The notes: a model not told the origin generated them from the sequence alone. A DNA stretch of 64,000 nt from Streptomyces sp. V2I9 (GCF_030817475.1 NZ_JAUSZJ010000002.1:5780626-5844625); one strand, 5' to 3'; shown: positions 26,982-36,352, numbered from the stretch's first letter. Numbers and translations are program-made.

Positions 26982-28493
26982 ATGCAGCGTTCCCAACAGC
27001 GTGCGGAGACACCACCGGGCCACGTCGTCGTCATCGGCGGCGGCATCGCGGGCCTGGCCGCCGCCCACCGCCTCGTCGCCGCCGGAGTGCGGGTCACCCT
27101 CCTGGAGGCGACGGACCGGCTCGGCGGCAAGCTCATGACCGGCGAGATCGCGGGCGTCCAGGTCGATCTGGGGGCCGAGTCGATGCTCGCCCGGCGTCCC
27201 GAGGCGGTCGCCCTGGCCGAGGCGGTCGGGCTGGCCGACCGCCTCCAGCCGCCCGCCACCGCCACCGCCTCCCTCTGGACCCGCGACGCCCTGCGTCCCA
27301 TGCCGCGGGGCCACGTCATGGGCATCCCCGGCGACCCGGCGGTCCTCGGCGAGGTGCTGTCCCCCGAGGGTCTGGCCCGGATCGCCGAGGAGCGCGACCT
27401 CACCCCGACCCCGGTCGGCGACGACGTCGCGGTCGGCGCGTACGTCGCCGACCGGCTCGGCCGCGAGGTCGTGGACCGCCTGGTGGAACCCCTCCTCGGC
27501 GGCGTCTACGCGGGCGACGCCTACCGGATCTCGATGCGCGCCGCCGTGCCCCAGCTCTTCGAGGCCGTCAAGGAGGGCGGCCCGCTGCTGGAGGCCGTCC
27601 GCCGCGTCCAGGAGCGCGCCACCGCGCGGCAGCACACCGGTCCGGTCTTCCAGGGCATCGCGGGCGGCATCGGCACCCTCCCGGCCGCCGTGGGTGACGC
27701 CGTACGGGCGGGTGGCGGCGAGATCCTCACCGCCACCCCGGTCCTCGGCCTGACCCGTACGGAAGGCGGCTGGGCCGTCCGCACCGACGCCCGGACCATC
27801 GCCGCCGACGGTGTCGTCCTGGCCACCCCCGCCTGGTCCGCCGGCACCCTGCTGGCCGCCGAGTCCCCGGCCGCCTCCGCCGAGCTGTCCGGCGTCGAGT
27901 ACGCCTCGATGGCCCTGGTCACCCTCGCCTTCCGGCGCGCCGACATCGAGGCGTACGAGACCCTCCGCGGCCGCTCCGGGTTCCTCGTGCCGCCGGTCGA
28001 CGGGCACACCATCAAGGCGTCCACGTTCTCCAGCAACAAGTGGCAGTGGGTCGCCGACGCCGCGCCCGGCCTGTTCGTGCTCCGCACCTCCGTGGGCCGC
28101 TACGGCGAGGAGGACCACCTCCACCGTGAGGACGGTGAACTCGTCGCCCTCTCCCAGCGCGACCTCGCCGCCGCCACCGGCCTCACCGCCCGGCCCGTGG
28201 ACAGCGAGGTCACCCGCTGGATCGGCGGCCTGCCGCAGTACCCGGTCGGCCACCTCGCCCGCGTCGCCCGCATCCGCGACGAGGTCGCCGAGCTGCCCGC
28301 GCTGCGGGTCTGCGGCGCGGCCTACGACGGGGTCGGCATTCCGGCCTGCATCGCGAGCGCGCACCGGGCGGCCGACGAGATCCTCCGCGATCTGACGGGG
28401 GAGATCACAGGGGCGGACGCGGAGGAGATCACGGGGGAGATCGTCGCCACGCCGACCCGGGTTCGGGGCACGGGGAGCGAGGCGGGACAATAG
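26982..28493 (+). CDS. hemG: Coproporphyrinogen III oxidase / protoporphyrinogen oxidase (HemY type)
   Basis: A 503-residue FAD-dependent oxidase. In Gram-positive bacteria this family (now CgoX) mainly oxidises coproporphyrinogen III to coproporphyrin III. The FAD-binding motif is [22 protein letters not shown] near residues 10-31 (split here over the [10 protein letters not shown] core), followed by [14 protein letters not shown]. The C-terminal FAD block is [20 protein letters not shown]. No membrane anchor is seen. The hemQ start lies four bases after the stop, so the two are one operon acting in consecutive heme steps. AGAGAG lies upstream of ATG 26982. Confidence 0.93.
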   Translation: MQRSQQRAETPPGHVVVIGGGIAGLAAAHRLVAAGVRVTLLEATDRLGGKLMTGEIAGVQVDLGAESMLARRPEAVALAEAVGLADRLQPPATATASLWTRDALRPMPRGHVMGIPGDPAVLGEVLSPEGLARIAEERDLTPTPVGDDVAVGAYVADRLGREVVDRLVEPLLGGVYAGDAYRISMRAAVPQLFEAVKEGGPLLEAVRRVQERATARQHTGPVFQGIAGGIGTLPAAVGDAVRAGGGEILTATPVLGLTRTEGGWAVRTDARTIAADGVVLATPAWSAGTLLAAESPAASAELSGVEYASMALVTLAFRRADIEAYETLRGRSGFLVPPVDGHTIKASTFSSNKWQWVADAAPGLFVLRTSVGRYGEEDHLHREDGELVALSQRDLAAATGLTARPVDSEVTRWIGGLPQYPVGHLARVARIRDEVAELPALRVCGAAYDGVGIPACIASAHRAADEILRDLTGEITGADAEEITGEIVATPTRVRGTGSEAGQ

Positions 28494-28497
28494 CCGT

Positions 28498-29226
28498 ATG
28501 AGTGCTCCTGAGACTGCGACATCAAGCAAGGGTCCGAACGCCGGCAAGAAGGCCAAGGACCTCAACGAGGTCATCCGCTACACCCTGTGGTCGGTCTTCA
28601 AACTGCGCGACGTGCTCCCCCTGGACCGCGCCGGGTACGCCGACGAGGTCCAGGAGCTGATCGACCGGCTCGCCGCCCAGGACGTCACCGTCCGCGGCAC
28701 CTACGACCTGTCGGGGCTGCGGGCCGACGCGGACATCATGATCTGGTGGCACGCCGAGACCTCGGACCAGCTCCAGGACGCGTACAACCTCTTCCGCCGC
28801 ACCAAGCTCGGGCGCGCTCTGGAACCGGTCTGGTCCAACATGGCCCTGCACCGCCCCGCCGAGTTCAACAAGTCGCACATCCCGGCGTTCCTCGCCGACG
28901 AGACGCCGCGCGACTACATCAGCGTCTACCCCTTCGTCCGGTCCTACGACTGGTACCTGCTGCCCGACGAGGACCGCCGCCGCATGCTCGCGGACCACGG
29001 CAAGATGGCCCGCGGCTACCCGGACGTCCGGGCCAACACCGTCGCCTCGTTCTCGCTGGGCGACTACGAGTGGATCCTCGCCTTCGAGGCGGACGAGCTG
29101 CACCGTATCGTCGACCTGATGCGTCACCTGCGCGCCTCCGAGGCACGTCTCCACGTGCGCGAGGAGGTCCCGTTCTACACGGGCCGCAGGAAGAGCGTCG
29201 CAGACCTGGTGGCCGGGCTCGCATAG
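28498..29226 (+). CDS. hemQ: Coproheme decarboxylase (hydrogen peroxide-dependent heme synthase)
   Basis: A 242-residue protein of the chlorite dismutase-like fold, also called ChdC. It oxidatively decarboxylates coproheme to heme b. The family features are [15 protein letters not shown] at the N-terminus, [33 protein letters not shown] and the heme-proximal block [19 protein letters not shown]. The conserved [10 protein letters not shown] is at the C-terminus. The Tyr-Val/Phe region expected for the catalytic Tyr is present in [12 protein letters not shown]. Together with hemE and hemG it defines the coproporphyrin-dependent heme pathway typical of actinobacteria. Confidence 0.95.
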   Translation: MSAPETATSSKGPNAGKKAKDLNEVIRYTLWSVFKLRDVLPLDRAGYADEVQELIDRLAAQDVTVRGTYDLSGLRADADIMIWWHAETSDQLQDAYNLFRRTKLGRALEPVWSNMALHRPAEFNKSHIPAFLADETPRDYISVYPFVRSYDWYLLPDEDRRRMLADHGKMARGYPDVRANTVASFSLGDYEWILAFEADELHRIVDLMRHLRASEARLHVREEVPFYTGRRKSVADLVAGLA

Positions 29227-29326
29227 CCAGCGAGTCCCGCACCACCCCAACCCGGAAGATCAGAAGGGCGGGCACCAGGGCACCGACCGTGCCGTCCGCC
29301 GTTCCAGCGACACCGGGTTCGGCTTC

Positions 29327-29361
29327 GGGGGCCGTCGTACCGTGAAGGTGCGGCGGCCCCC
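29327..29361. terminator. Terminator hairpin between hemQ and hydrolase gene
   Basis: GGGGGCCG (29327-29334) pairs with CGGCCCCC (29354-29361), and the stem extends inward with mismatches. It separates two convergent stops at 29226 and 29378. Confidence 0.65.
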
Positions 29362-29377
29362 GCTCCGTACCCCGACG

Positions 29378-30940
29378 TCAGTCCAGCGACACCGCGTTGG
29401 GCTCCGGACGCGCGGCGCAGTCCGCCCCCCGCCCCGGTACCTCGCCGGTCAGCAGATACCGGCGCAGATGGTCGTCCACGCACGAATTCCCGGCCCCGCC
29501 GACCCCGTGCGTCCCCGCGCCCCGCTCGGTCACCAGGGACGAACCGGGCAGCCGCCTCCGCAGCTCCAGCGCCCCCTCGTACGGGGTGGCCGCGTCCCGC
29601 TCCGCCGCCAGGATCAGCACCGGCGGCAGCGCGCCCCACCGCGCCCCGACCTCCAGCGGCCGCTGCCGGGGCGCCGGCCAGAACGCGCACGGCAGATTGG
29701 TGAAGGCGTTGTCCCACGCCTCGAACGGCGCGACGCGCGCCAGCTCCGTGTGGTCGCGGTCCCACACCGCGAAGTCCTCCGGCCACGGCGCGTCGTTGCA
29801 CTCGACCGCCGTGTACACCGCCTGCGCGTTCTCGTTGTCCTTGGCCGCCACCGCCCGCGGGGACGCCTGGGCCACCAGCGGCTCCGGGTTGCCCCGGACG
29901 TACTCCGACAGCGCCGTCGCCCGCATCGCCCAGTAGTCGTCGTAGTACCCGGCCGACAGGAACGCCGCGTGCAGCTGCCCCGGCCCGACCTTGCCGCCCG
30001 CCGGTTCCACCGCCAACTCGGCGCGCACCGCGTCGTAGTGCCGGCCCACGGCCTCCGGGGTGGTGCCCAGGTGGTACACGTCGTCGTGTTTCGCCACCCA
30101 GCGCCGGAAGTCCTCCCACCGCCGCTCGAAGGCCATCGACTGGCCCATGTTGGAGCGGTACCAGATCTGCTCCGGGTCCGGATCGGCCACCGAGTCGAAG
30201 ACCATGCGCCGTACGTGGGAGGGGAACAGGGTCGCGTACAGCGCACCGAAGTACGTCCCGTAGGACGCCCCCATGAACGTCAGCCGGCTTTCCCCGAGCG
30301 CGGCCCGCAGGACGTCCAGGTCCCGCGCGTTGTTCAGCGAGGTGTAGTGCCGCAGCGTCTCTCCCGCGCGCTCGGCGCACCCCCGCGCGTAGTCCTGGGC
30401 ACGGGCGACGCGCCGCTCCTTCTCCGCCCGCGTCGGGTGGGTCGGGGCGTCGGTCGGACCCTTCGTGTACGCGGACGGGTCCTGGCAACTCAGCGGCGCG
30501 GACGAGCCGTTCACCCCACGCGGGGCGTAGCCGACCAGGTCGTACGCCTCGGCGATCTCCTTCCACTCCGGCAGTTCCCCGGCCATCGGGAAGGTGATGC
30601 TGGAGGCGCCGGGGCCACCGGGGTTGTAGACGAACGCGCCCTGCCGGTCCTCGGCGGGGCCGGTGGCCGGGGTACGGCTGACGGTCAGTTCGAGCTGCCG
30701 CCCGTCCGGCCGGGCGTAGTCGAGGGGAACCTTCACCGTGCCGCACGTCAGGGAGTCCGGAAGCATCTCCTCCTGCGGGCAGGGGCCGAAGTCGATCCCG
30801 ACGGACGCGGCGCGGGCGGCGGCGATCGCGGTGCCCCGTGCCTCGGCGGGGCCCCGGCCGTCCCGGGCGGCCGCGGGAGCGGTGGCCAGGGCGGACAGGA
30901 CCAGGGAGCCGATCGTCGTGTAGAGCGCAGCTGTTCTCAC
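29378..30940 (-). CDS. Secreted alpha/beta hydrolase with TAP-like C-terminal domain
   Basis: A 520-residue exported hydrolase of the tripeptidyl aminopeptidase/SlpD-E type. GTG 30940 is preceded by GAGAGG eight bases upstream; a signal peptide with ATAPAAARDG as likely cleavage site covers residues 1-26. The oxyanion region is YNPGGPGASS, the nucleophile elbow is FMGASYGTYFG (Ser), LILAAERDAATPY carries the Asp, and GAGTHGVGG the His. The TAP-like domain covers the last 100 residues, with NSCVDDHLRRYLLTGEVP. It probably releases peptides from N-termini outside the cell. It lies 180 bases downstream of the Cys-tail membrane protein gene and on the same strand; a functional link is possible but not shown. 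Confidence 0.87.
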   Translation of the reverse strand: MRTAALYTTIGSLVLSALATAPAAARDGRGPAEARGTAIAAARAASVGIDFGPCPQEEMLPDSLTCGTVKVPLDYARPDGRQLELTVSRTPATGPAEDRQGAFVYNPGGPGASSITFPMAGELPEWKEIAEAYDLVGYAPRGVNGSSAPLSCQDPSAYTKGPTDAPTHPTRAEKERRVARAQDYARGCAERAGETLRHYTSLNNARDLDVLRAALGESRLTFMGASYGTYFGALYATLFPSHVRRMVFDSVADPDPEQIWYRSNMGQSMAFERRWEDFRRWVAKHDDVYHLGTTPEAVGRHYDAVRAELAVEPAGGKVGPGQLHAAFLSAGYYDDYWAMRATALSEYVRGNPEPLVAQASPRAVAAKDNENAQAVYTAVECNDAPWPEDFAVWDRDHTELARVAPFEAWDNAFTNLPCAFWPAPRQRPLEVGARWGALPPVLILAAERDAATPYEGALELRRRLPGSSLVTERGAGTHGVGGAGNSCVDDHLRRYLLTGEVPGRGADCAARPEPNAVSLD

Positions 30941-31120
30941 GCGCGGTGCCTCTCTGCGGATGAGGAGAGGGACGGCGGTGCCTCTCCGCGGATGCGGAGG
31001 AGGATGGTCGGGCGGACGGGAGGCGATGTCCAGCACCGTCCCGGCACGTCTTCGTCCACCACCCTGATGGGCGGCCAATATCCGTACGTAGCTGGTGATT
31101 TCAGACCGCAGGCGGCTGGT

Positions 31121-32170
31121 TCAGCCACCGCCGCCGCAGCTCGACCCGCCCCCGCCCCCGCAGCTGGAACCGCCCGAGCTGCCGCAGCTGGAGCCGCCGC
31201 CCCCGCAGCTCGAACCGCCGCCTCCCCCGCACCCCGAGGAGCACCCGGACCCGCCGCCGCACCCCGACCCGGAGCCGCCCCCGCTGGACCCGCCGCAGCT
31301 CGACCCGCCGGGGCCGGACGCGGCGCACCAGACCGTCGTGGCGGCGACGACGGTGACTCCCGCCGTCGTGGACCCGGAGGTGTACGCGAAGGACCGCCGG
31401 CCCCGGGCGCCCAGCCGTGCCGCCGCGACCAGTTGGGCGTACAGCGCCGGGTCCGGCAGGGCACGCAGCCCCCGCGTGGCGACCAGCTGGGCGGGGGTGG
31501 CCGCCCGGGCGTGGGCGGCCACGAACCCCTGGACGGCGCGGCGACCCGCTCCGGTGATCCGCTTCGCCGACGCCGAGGCGACGACGAGACCGCTGATCCC
31601 GCCGAGGACGATCGCGGGCAGCACTTTCAGGACGAACGGGACCGGCAGGCCCTCGTAGGGGTGGTGGGACGACACGTACTGGGCGAACGTGAGCACGATG
31701 GAGACCGGGAACGCGATCAGGCAGCTCACACCCTGGACCCGCCCCCAGCGCCGTACGGTGCGGCTCGCGGCGGGCGGCACGAGCAGCCCCCGCTGTGCCA
31801 GCCCGTCACCGATCTCCTGCACGGCCGGGTGGCGCATCACCGCTTCCCGCACCAGGTGCAGCGCCCCGCTCGGGGCGGTCGCCAGCTCCTGGAGCACGGC
31901 GCGTTCCACCGGGTCGTTCGCCTGCGGACGCTGGACGGAGATGATGCCGGGACCGCCGATGAGTACCCGGCCGTCCGCGTGCAGGGCGGTGAGGGCGGTG
32001 TCCACGACCCTGGCCGGGCCGCCGTTGAGGAACGCCCCTTCGTAGAGGTCGTGGACGGAGGGGAAGGGGCCGGCCGGCGGGCGGCGGGACCGGGAGGCGA
32101 CCACGGCCGCGATGAGCAGCACGGCCGAGACGAGGGTCGCCAGGTTCAGCAGCAGAGCGAGTGCGTTCAT
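31121..32170 (-). CDS. TIGR04222-type membrane protein with Gly/Ser/Cys tail
   Basis: A 349-residue membrane protein. A hydrophobic N-terminal segment (residues about 3-25) is followed by a soluble region with DLYEGAFLNGGPARVVDTAL and ALHADGRVLIGGPGIISV, the hallmark of this family. Two more helices follow (CLIAFPVSIVLTFAQYVS and VLPAIVLGGISGLVVASA). After VTVVAATTVWCAAS, the last 60-odd residues consist almost only of Gly, Ser and Cys, with eight Cys in short G/S spacers plus one just before. Such a tail looks like a substrate for post-translational modification. The DUF692 enzyme gene lies 13 bases upstream in the same operon, a pairing known for this family. ATG 32170 has GGGAAG upstream. 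The function of the protein is unknown. Confidence 0.85.
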   Translation of the reverse strand: MNALALLLNLATLVSAVLLIAAVVASRSRRPPAGPFPSVHDLYEGAFLNGGPARVVDTALTALHADGRVLIGGPGIISVQRPQANDPVERAVLQELATAPSGALHLVREAVMRHPAVQEIGDGLAQRGLLVPPAASRTVRRWGRVQGVSCLIAFPVSIVLTFAQYVSSHHPYEGLPVPFVLKVLPAIVLGGISGLVVASASAKRITGAGRRAVQGFVAAHARAATPAQLVATRGLRALPDPALYAQLVAAARLGARGRRSFAYTSGSTTAGVTVVAATTVWCAASGPGGSSCGGSSGGGSGSGCGGGSGCSSGCGGGGGSSCGGGGSSCGSSGGSSCGGGGGSSCGGGG

Positions 32171-32183
32171 GGTCGTGACTTCC

Positions 32184-33641
32184 CTACTTCTTCCCTGCGA
32201 GAACGGCACGGGCCGCGCGGACCAGGCGGGTGGCACGGCCCGGCGGCCGGGCGCCCGACCGGTCCTGCCACCAGTACGTCAGTTCGCGCCGCGCCAGGGG
32301 ATCGGCGGGGCCGCCCGTGATGAGCACCCGCTCGGCGAAGTCCAGGGCATCGCGCCGGTATCCGCCGGACATCGGACGGCTCCCGGCGTACGCGAGGAAC
32401 GCGGCGCGGTAGCCGTCGCCGAGGATCTCCGGCAGTTCCGGGGCGACCTTGGCGACGACGTCCGCGCGCTTGGCGGCCAGAGCCCGGCTCTGGACCCGCA
32501 GCCGCGCGGGGGCGAAGCCCTCGGGGGCCGGGGTTCCCGCCACCAGCGCGGAGAGCAGTGCGGTCTGCGCGACGGCGATCCGGTCGCGGGTGGTGGCGGA
32601 GACGTCGGGGCCGCCCGGAACGGGGACTTCGGGAACGGTCGTGTCGGGAACGGTCGTGTCGGAAGCGGTCGCTTCGGGAACGGTCGCTTCGGGAACGCGA
32701 ACGGCGGGCGCCCGGTCCCTTCCCCGCACCGCGGGACGCGGGCCCTCCGGGGACGCCGGGCCCGTCGGGGGAGCCGCTTCCCGCAGGGTCGCGCGGATCG
32801 CCTCCAGTTCGCCCGCCAGCTCCTCGCCCGGCGGGAAGGCGTCGTCCCGCTCCAGCAGGACGCCCGGCGGATCGACCCGCGAGCGCAGTTCGGCCAGCAC
32901 CTCCAGCACCGGAGCGGTCACCGGGTGGGCGTGCGTGTCGTGCCAGACACCGTTCCGCTCTACCCCGCCCGCCACATGGACGTACGCGATGGCCTCCACC
33001 GGCAGCTCGTCCAGCGCCTTCGCCGGGTCCTGGCCGAGGTTGACGTGGTTGGTGTGCAGGTTGGCGACGTCGATCAGCAGCCGCACCCCGGTCCGCTCGA
33101 CCAGCTCCGCCAGGAACCGGCCCTCGGTCAGCTCCTCGTCGGGCCAGGTGATCAGCGCCGCGATGTTCTCCAGGGCGAGCGGTACCGGCAGCGAGTCCTG
33201 CGCGATCCGCACGTTCTCGCACAGCACGTCGAGCGCGTCCCGCGTGCGCGGCACCGGCAGCAGGTGCCCCGCCTCCAGCCTCGGCGACGCGGTCAGCGGC
33301 CCCCCGGCCCGTACGAACGCGATGTGCTCGGTCACCAGCGGCGCCCCCAGCAGTTCGGCGCGCGCCGCGAGAGCGGCGAGGCGGTCGGGGTCGGGCCGGT
33401 CCGCGCCGCCCAGGCCGAGCGCCACTCCGTGCGGTACGACGGTGACGCCGCGCTCCCGGAGCCGTACCAGGGAGTCCGGGAGGTGGCCGCCGCAGAGGTT
33501 CTCCGCGACGGCCTCCACCCAGTCGATCCCGGTCAGCGCTTCGACCTCGTGCGCGATCTCCGGCCGCCAGCCGATGCCGATGCCCAGTTCCATGGTGCCC
33601 CCGCCCCCCTGCTCGCTCACCTCGTGCTGTTCCGGGTTCAT
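32184..33641 (-). CDS. DUF692 multinuclear non-heme iron-dependent oxidative (MNIO) enzyme with C-terminal domain
   Basis: A 485-residue protein. Residues about 18-290 form a TIM-barrel DUF692 domain, related to MbnB and TglH, which modify Cys or other residues in peptides. The metal-ligand motifs are intact: [10 protein letters not shown] (His), VTEHIAFV (His), [11 protein letters not shown] (Glu), [14 protein letters not shown] (Asp/His), YVHVAGGV (His), DTHAHPV (Asp/His) and [11 protein letters not shown] (Glu). A Pro/Thr/Val linker of pentapeptide repeats (about 320-345) leads to a helical C-terminal domain of about 130 residues ending in [13 protein letters not shown] 33593 (Met17, MELGIGIGW) with GGGGG upstream is an alternative start. 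The likely substrate is the Cys-rich tail of the next gene product (inference). Confidence 0.9.
   Translation of the reverse strand: MNPEQHEVSEQGGGGTMELGIGIGWRPEIAHEVEALTGIDWVEAVAENLCGGHLPDSLVRLRERGVTVVPHGVALGLGGADRPDPDRLAALAARAELLGAPLVTEHIAFVRAGGPLTASPRLEAGHLLPVPRTRDALDVLCENVRIAQDSLPVPLALENIAALITWPDEELTEGRFLAELVERTGVRLLIDVANLHTNHVNLGQDPAKALDELPVEAIAYVHVAGGVERNGVWHDTHAHPVTAPVLEVLAELRSRVDPPGVLLERDDAFPPGEELAGELEAIRATLREAAPPTGPASPEGPRPAVRGRDRAPAVRVPEATVPEATASDTTVPDTTVPEVPVPGGPDVSATTRDRIAVAQTALLSALVAGTPAPEGFAPARLRVQSRALAAKRADVVAKVAPELPEILGDGYRAAFLAYAGSRPMSGGYRRDALDFAERVLITGGPADPLARRELTYWWQDRSGARPPGRATRLVRAARAVLAGKK
32628..32697 (-). repeat. 15-bp tandem repeats in the DUF692 linker
   Basis: Four to five in-frame 15-bp units (for example TTCGGGAACGGTCGT on the plus strand) encode the pentapeptides VPEAT/VPDTT. 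Being in-frame, copy-number change would only alter linker length. Confidence 0.8.
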
Positions 33642-33718
33642 GGCCCCGTCGCGCGGCGCTGAACCCGATCGGAGGGACGTTCAGAGCAGGATTTGAGGTT
33701 CCCGTGCCGCCGCTCCCG

Positions 33719-34468
33719 TCATGGCATCGGCATCATCGTGGGCGGTACGGGGCGCGAGGTGAAGGACCGGTCGCCCGTCGGTGTCACCGGCACCGGTGCC
33801 AGGGGAGCCTGCCCGTCCCGCGGCATCGGCGGGCCCGAGGGACTGACCGTGGATCCGCCGGCCGCCTCGCGCGCCAGGGCATCGAAGTCGACGAGGCCGG
33901 TGGCCTCCAGCATGGTGATGTGGTCCAGCACGGTCTGGTTGGCGTCACTGGCCAGCTGCCGGATCAGCGTGCTACGGGTGGTGTGGCGGACCTGGCCGAT
34001 CAGACCGAAGACCTTGCCGTGGGCGGCCCGCAGGAGGTTGGCGAACGTCCGCTCGTAGTCGTCCCCGCTCGCCGCCGTCAGCTCCCGCAGCCAGCCCTGC
34101 TGCTGGGCGGTCGGCTGGTTGGGCAGCTCCACCCCGAGCTTCGCCGCCACGTCCCGCGCCCGCCGGTCCAGGTCCGTGTGGCCGACGACGAGGTGGTCCC
34201 CGGCGGCCTTCGTCGCCTCGCTGGGGGCCCGTTCGATCGCCTGCTGCCCGGCGGGCAGTTCCCACAGCCCGGCGAGCCGCACCTTGACCAGGAAGTCCCG
34301 GTCGGTCGCGGAGAGCGGCCCCCACCGGGTGGCGACGCTGGAGGCGTTGAGGTTCGCCTCGCCGGTGCCGGAGCGGTCCGCGTACGACCAGACCGGGAAC
34401 GCGATCGCCACCAGGGTGGCGGCCGGCGCCGCGATGATGAGGGCCGTGCCGTTGATGCGTCGCAACAA
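33719..34468 (-). CDS. DUF4142 domain protein
   Basis: A protein of about 249 residues if started at TTG 34468, which has GGGAG five bases upstream (TTG 34465 is nearly equivalent). The longer frame to GTG 34579 lacks a ribosome binding site and adds only Arg/Ala-rich sequence. The N-terminal helix GTALIIAAPAATLVAIAFPVW is a signal or anchor. A helical DUF4142 domain of the ferritin-like type follows: DRDFLVKVRLAGLWEL, GDHLVVGHTDLDRRA, AKLGVELPNQPT, TFANLLRAAHGKVFGL. It ends in a Pro/Ser-rich tail. It lies 78 bases upstream of the DUF692 gene in the same direction, so co-transcription is possible. Function unknown. Confidence 0.82.
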   Translation of the reverse strand: MLRRINGTALIIAAPAATLVAIAFPVWSYADRSGTGEANLNASSVATRWGPLSATDRDFLVKVRLAGLWELPAGQQAIERAPSEATKAAGDHLVVGHTDLDRRARDVAAKLGVELPNQPTAQQQGWLRELTAASGDDYERTFANLLRAAHGKVFGLIGQVRHTTRSTLIRQLASDANQTVLDHITMLEATGLVDFDALAREAAGGSTVSPSGPPMPRDGQAPLAPVPVTPTGDRSFTSRPVPPTMMPMP

Positions 34469-34578
34469 GGTGTCTCCCGCGCCGGGGCGCCGGGGCGCCG
34501 ACCGCCGTGCCGCGCGGGCTGCTTGGCGGTGACGCCGATGGGTCAGTACCGGGAGATACGCGGGAGGACGCGCCGTCA

Positions 34579-34742
34579 CTCAGCGGGTGCAGCCATCCTT
34601 CACGCCCGGACAGCCGCGCCCCCTTCACCCCGGCTCGGCGGGGCAGCCGCCCTTGACGCCCGCGCAGCGGCGATCCGCCCCGTTCGCGTCGGCTCAGCGG
34701 TGCGGCGGTCCCCGCACGTCCGCTCAGCGGCGCAGCGCCGGG
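34579..34742. repeat. Degenerate tandem repeat, 24-31 bp units
   Basis: Six decayed units begin CTCAGCGG or a close variant, at 34579, 34610, 34634, 34663, 34693 and 34723. A typical unit is CTCAGCGG-xGCaGCCG-ccCTTcACGCCCG. The last unit runs into the 3' end of the peptidyl-tRNA hydrolase gene. The array fills the intergenic gap and has no coding content. Confidence 0.65.
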
Positions 34743-35452
34743 TGATCGGCGATCACGGTGCAGGAGCCCGGAGCGATCTCGGTGAATCCCGCGTCCCGCA
34801 CGACCGGCAGCCCGCTCGCCGTCAGCTCCCGCCAGCGCTCCGCTCCGGGGGTGGCCACGGAGAGCGGGAACCCGGCCTCGCGCCACGCCTTGCGCTCGGT
34901 GTCGGACAGCTCCCACCAGGCGAGCTGCGCCCCGTGCCCCACCTGGGCCATCGTCTTTCCGGCCGACATGTCGACCTCGGGGTTCAGCCAGAGCACCGGG
35001 CCCTCCGGGTCGGGGGCGGCCGGCGGCTCGGGGTCCTCCAGCTCGGTGCCCGACACCTGGAGCTTGGCCAGCTCCTTGGGCCAGCCGTCCAGCGGGATCG
35101 GCGGGAAGACCCGTACCTCCGCGCCGTCCTCGCCCGTCACCGTGATGCCGTCGAGCGCCGCCGCCTTGCGCCACTCCGCGCCGCGCGCCCGGCGCACGAC
35201 CTTGCGGATGCGGGCGTCCTGCCAGTCCCGCATCGCCTCCGCCCACGCGCCGTCCCCGAGGGACCGCTCGTCGGAGAGGATCGCCAGCACCGCACGGGCG
35301 GCCGCCCGCAGGGCGTCGGTACGGGCGGGCGGGTCCGTCTTCTCCAGGTGGAGCACCAGCGGCAGGACGAACTGCGGCGCCTGGTCGCGGTCGGCCGCGC
35401 CGCTGCGGAACGGGCTGTCGGGAGCGGGAGTGGGGGTGTCGTCGCTGGTCAC
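34724..35452 (-). CDS. Peptidyl-tRNA hydrolase, PTH2-like
   Basis: A protein of 242 residues from GTG 35452 (GTG 35482 gives 252). The C-terminal half has the PTH2 signature VDMSAGKTMAQVGHGAQLA, matching the family pattern in which Lys, Gln and His line the active site, and ends with APGSCTVIADHPAL. The N-terminal half (QFVLPLVLHLEKTDPPARTD) is specific to the actinobacterial form. It is expected to hydrolyse peptidyl-tRNA released from stalled ribosomes. The 3' end overlaps the last unit of the tandem repeat. It is divergent from the AIM24 gene, with 71 bases between starts. Confidence 0.85.
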   Translation of the reverse strand: MTSDDTPTPAPDSPFRSGAADRDQAPQFVLPLVLHLEKTDPPARTDALRAAARAVLAILSDERSLGDGAWAEAMRDWQDARIRKVVRRARGAEWRKAAALDGITVTGEDGAEVRVFPPIPLDGWPKELAKLQVSGTELEDPEPPAAPDPEGPVLWLNPEVDMSAGKTMAQVGHGAQLAWWELSDTERKAWREAGFPLSVATPGAERWRELTASGLPVVRDAGFTEIAPGSCTVIADHPALRR

Positions 35453-35523
35453 TGTCCCAGTCTGCCAGGCGGGCCAGGTCACCTGCTTGGCGGAACGGTC
35501 CGGTCCGGGTGAGGATGCTCCGC

Positions 35524-36198
35524 ATGAAGAGCGATCTCTTTTCCAGCGAGCACCTGGCCCAGCCGGCCACCGCCCCCGGTATGACCCTCCAGAACGCCAA
35601 GTCGATCAAGTACGCCGTCAACGGGGAGATGCACGCCCGGCAGGGATCGATGATCGCCTTCCGCGGCAACCTCCAGTTCGAGCGCAAGGGCCAGGGCATC
35701 GGCGGCATGCTCAAGCGCGCGGTCACCGGCGAGGGCCTGGCGCTGATGGCCGTCCGGGGCCAGGGCGAGGCGTGGTTCGCCCACGAGGCGGCCAACTGTT
35801 TCATCGTGGAGCTGGACCAGGGCGACGCCATCACGATCAACGGCCGTAACGTTCTCTGCTTCGACCCCACGCTCTCCTACGAGATCAAGACGGTGAAGGG
35901 CGCCGGCATGGTCGGCGGCGGCCTCTTCAACAGCGTCTTCACGGGCTACGGCAAGCTCGGCCTGATGTGCGAGGGCAACCCCATCGTGATCCCCGTGACC
36001 TCCGCCCAGCCGGTGTACGTGGACACGGACGCGGTTGTCGGCTGGAGCCAGCAGCTCACGACGAGCCTGCACCGCTCCCAGAGCGTCGGCTCGATGGTGC
36101 GCGGCGGCTCCGGCGAGGCGGTCCAGCTGATGCTCCAGGGCGAGGGCTTCGTCATCGTCCGCCCGAGCGAGGCCAGGCCGGAGAAGACCTCCGGCTGA
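35524..36198 (+). CDS. AIM24 family protein
   Basis: A 224-residue single-domain beta-rich protein of the AIM24/TIGR00266 family. Conserved features are MTLQNAKSIKYAVNGEMHAR, QGSMIAFRGNLQFERKGQG, FIVELDQGDAITINGRNVL and a Gly-rich GAGMVGGGLFNSVF turn. Homologues fold as a trimeric or pseudo-trimeric double-stranded beta-helix and may bind membranes or tryptophan-rich peptides; no enzyme activity is known. ATG 35524 is favoured over GTG 35509 because GGTGAGG lies eight bases upstream. A perfect 18-bp palindrome (36254-36271) follows the gene. Confidence 0.88.
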   Translation: MKSDLFSSEHLAQPATAPGMTLQNAKSIKYAVNGEMHARQGSMIAFRGNLQFERKGQGIGGMLKRAVTGEGLALMAVRGQGEAWFAHEAANCFIVELDQGDAITINGRNVLCFDPTLSYEIKTVKGAGMVGGGLFNSVFTGYGKLGLMCEGNPIVIPVTSAQPVYVDTDAVVGWSQQLTTSLHRSQSVGSMVRGGSGEAVQLMLQGEGFVIVRPSEARPEKTSG

Positions 36199-36253
36199 GC
36201 GTGGGGCACGGGCCGCGGACCGCCGAGGCGAAGCGGCGAGCGGGGGAGTGCGG

Positions 36254-36271
36254 GGCCGCTCCGGAGCGGCC
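36254..36271 (+). terminator. Palindrome downstream of the AIM24 gene
   Basis: GGCCGCTCC followed directly by GGAGCGGCC, 56 bases after the AIM24 stop and before the small zinc-ribbon gene. Confidence 0.5.
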
Positions 36272-36352
36272 GGGTTCGCCCGCACGCGCCGTACCGGTCG
36301 CGTCGCTCGTCCGCCGGAACGCCGCCCGGCGCGGATGCGTAGGCTCGTGAGC

